Below are positions 63,233 to 64,000 of a stretch of 64,000 bases of DNA, piece after piece (within the stretch, counting starts at the first letter, position 1; every line of letters begins with the position of its first letter). Position numbers and translations under genes: made by a program. The notes under the pieces are model-generated. The model searched no databases, was not told the DNA's origin, and worked only from the letters and a program-made list of their open reading frames with translations. This DNA comes from Lachnospiraceae bacterium OM04-12BH (GTDB lineage: Bacteria > Bacillota > Clostridia > Lachnospirales > Lachnospiraceae): NCBI GenBank assembly GCA_003490145.1, contig QULQ01000003.1, positions 250,140 through 314,139 of the forward strand. Direction: 5' to 3'.

Positions 63233-63940
63233 ATGAACATTATTATTTGTGATGACAGGATAGATGACAGAAAAAATCTGTCAGATTTGCTGTCAGACTA
63301 TGGTGAAAAAAAGAATTATGAGTTTGCTATTACAGAATATGATTCTGGAGAACAGTTATGCGAAGAACAATCGGCTTTGGAAGCGTGTCAGCTATTATTT
63401 CTGGACATCAATATGCAGGGGATGGATGGGCTGAAAACAGCTATGAGGATTAAAGAAAAATATCCAAAACTTCCAGTTGTGCTGGTGACGGCATACATGA
63501 ATTACGCACTGGATGGATATAAGGTGAAAGCAAGCCGATTTCTGCTGAAAGATAACCTTGCAGACACCATAGAAGAATGTATGGATGATTTGATAGCAGA
63601 AATTAATAAAAACCGTAGGATTCTCGAATTTCGTTTTGTGGAGGGAACGATAAAACTTTATGCAGATGACATCATTTATATAGAAACAGAACTTCACAAA
63701 AATGTATTTTATACTGAAAAAGGTACGTTTCAGATTTATAAAAAACTGGATGAACTGGAAAACGAATTAAAGAATATGGGATTTGTGCGGGCGCATTTAA
63801 GTTTTCTTGTAAATATGAGGTACATTACAAAGATCAGCGGATATGTGATGACACTTACCACGGGAAAAAAGATTCCGGTTCCCAAGGCACGATATGCACA
63901 GGTGAAGAGGGAATATATGCTGTATAAAGGAGAAGAATAA
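63233..63940 (+). CDS. LytTR-family response regulator
   Basis: About 235 residues. The receiver domain (1-120) has the acidic pair in IIICDDRIDD, phospho-acceptor Asp58 in LLFLDINMQGMDG, and the VTAYMNYALDGYKVKASRFLLK end typical of AgrA/ComE/VirR-like regulators. The LytTR DNA-binding domain (about 130-235) shows KLYADDIIYIETE, FVRAHLSFLVNMRYI and IPVPKARYAQVKREY. AGGA 9 bases upstream favours ATG 63233 over ATG 63224. A sensor kinase gene starts one base after its stop. Confidence 0.9.
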   Translation: MNIIICDDRIDDRKNLSDLLSDYGEKKNYEFAITEYDSGEQLCEEQSALEACQLLFLDINMQGMDGLKTAMRIKEKYPKLPVVLVTAYMNYALDGYKVKASRFLLKDNLADTIEECMDDLIAEINKNRRILEFRFVEGTIKLYADDIIYIETELHKNVFYTEKGTFQIYKKLDELENELKNMGFVRAHLSFLVNMRYITKISGYVMTLTTGKKIPVPKARYAQVKREYMLYKGEE

Positions 63941-63941
63941 T

Positions 63942-64000
63942 ATGACATTCTGGGTATTGGTATTTATTGCGGAAATGCTGGAAGTAAAAGGAACGCTATA
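63942..64000 (+). CDS. Probable sensor histidine kinase, 5' end only
   Basis: The first 19 codons (MTFWVLVFIAEMLEVKGT) form the start of a hydrophobic N-terminus, preceded by AAAGGAGAAG. Position directly after a LytTR response regulator makes it the likely partner membrane kinase (GHKL type), but the kinase domain is outside the window. Confidence 0.55.
   Translation, partial: MTFWVLVFIAEMLEVKGTL

Overview
The window looks like a chromosome segment from a Gram-positive gut anaerobe of the Lachnospiraceae (Blautia / Ruminococcus gnavus-like). The grounds are the Firmicutes-type PolC and the pyrH-frr-uppS-cdsA-dxr-rseP-ispG-polC gene order, strong GGAGG ribosome binding sites, pyruvate phosphate dikinase, and an AgaSK-type raffinose cluster. 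The species is an inference.

Bases 1-32,490 are mostly core genome. First comes a dipeptide/oligopeptide ABC transporter (permease end, oppC, oppD, oppF, oppA). It is followed by a polysaccharide deacetylase and a bactofilin, then a growth block: UMP kinase, ribosome recycling factor, undecaprenyl diphosphate synthase, CDP-diglyceride synthase, DXP reductoisomerase, site-2 protease, a PP2C phosphatase with a Ser/Thr kinase, IspG and PolC. Next are MntP, DegV, tRNA-Glu(CTC), a PHP-HAD fusion and an ABC-F protein, the last three on the minus strand. An Rpn-type nuclease, a decayed IS605 (tnpB 3' end plus its right end), a GPH/MFS transporter, a glycerophosphodiesterase and PpdK close this part.

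Bases 32,490-43,650 are a graveyard of mobile and surface genes. It holds an AAA-ATPase tail, a chimeric ORF ending in a PAS fragment, two integrase scraps, a broken AbiEii toxin, a 7TM histidine kinase, and two surface proteins that both lack their 5' ends. The surface genes flank an integrative-element fragment (two small element proteins, an XRE regulator, a lipoprotein).

Bases 43,830-52,151 are a raffinose/melibiose/sucrose cluster: a divergent AraC regulator, a sugar-binding lipoprotein, two permeases, a bifunctional alpha-galactosidase/sucrose kinase (AgaSK) and a GH13_18 sucrose (6-phosphate) phosphorylase. The likely flow is uptake, removal of galactose, phosphorylation of the released sucrose and phosphorolysis. 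No transporter ATPase is encoded here.

Bases 52,180-53,764 are an orphan xis/int pair, with xis lacking a normal start and int frameshifted in an A-run. Bases 53,898-61,921 are an apparently intact, GC-rich 8.0 kb mobilizable element: large serine recombinase, TnpV, DUF3847, a MobQ relaxase with a recognisable oriT, a primase/helicase protein, TnpW and one AT-rich cargo gene. It sits inside an hxlR regulator gene with a GA dinucleotide at each end; removing it restores a 116-codon reading frame. The other half of hxlR, its divergent nitroreductase and the start of a LytTR two-component system end the window.
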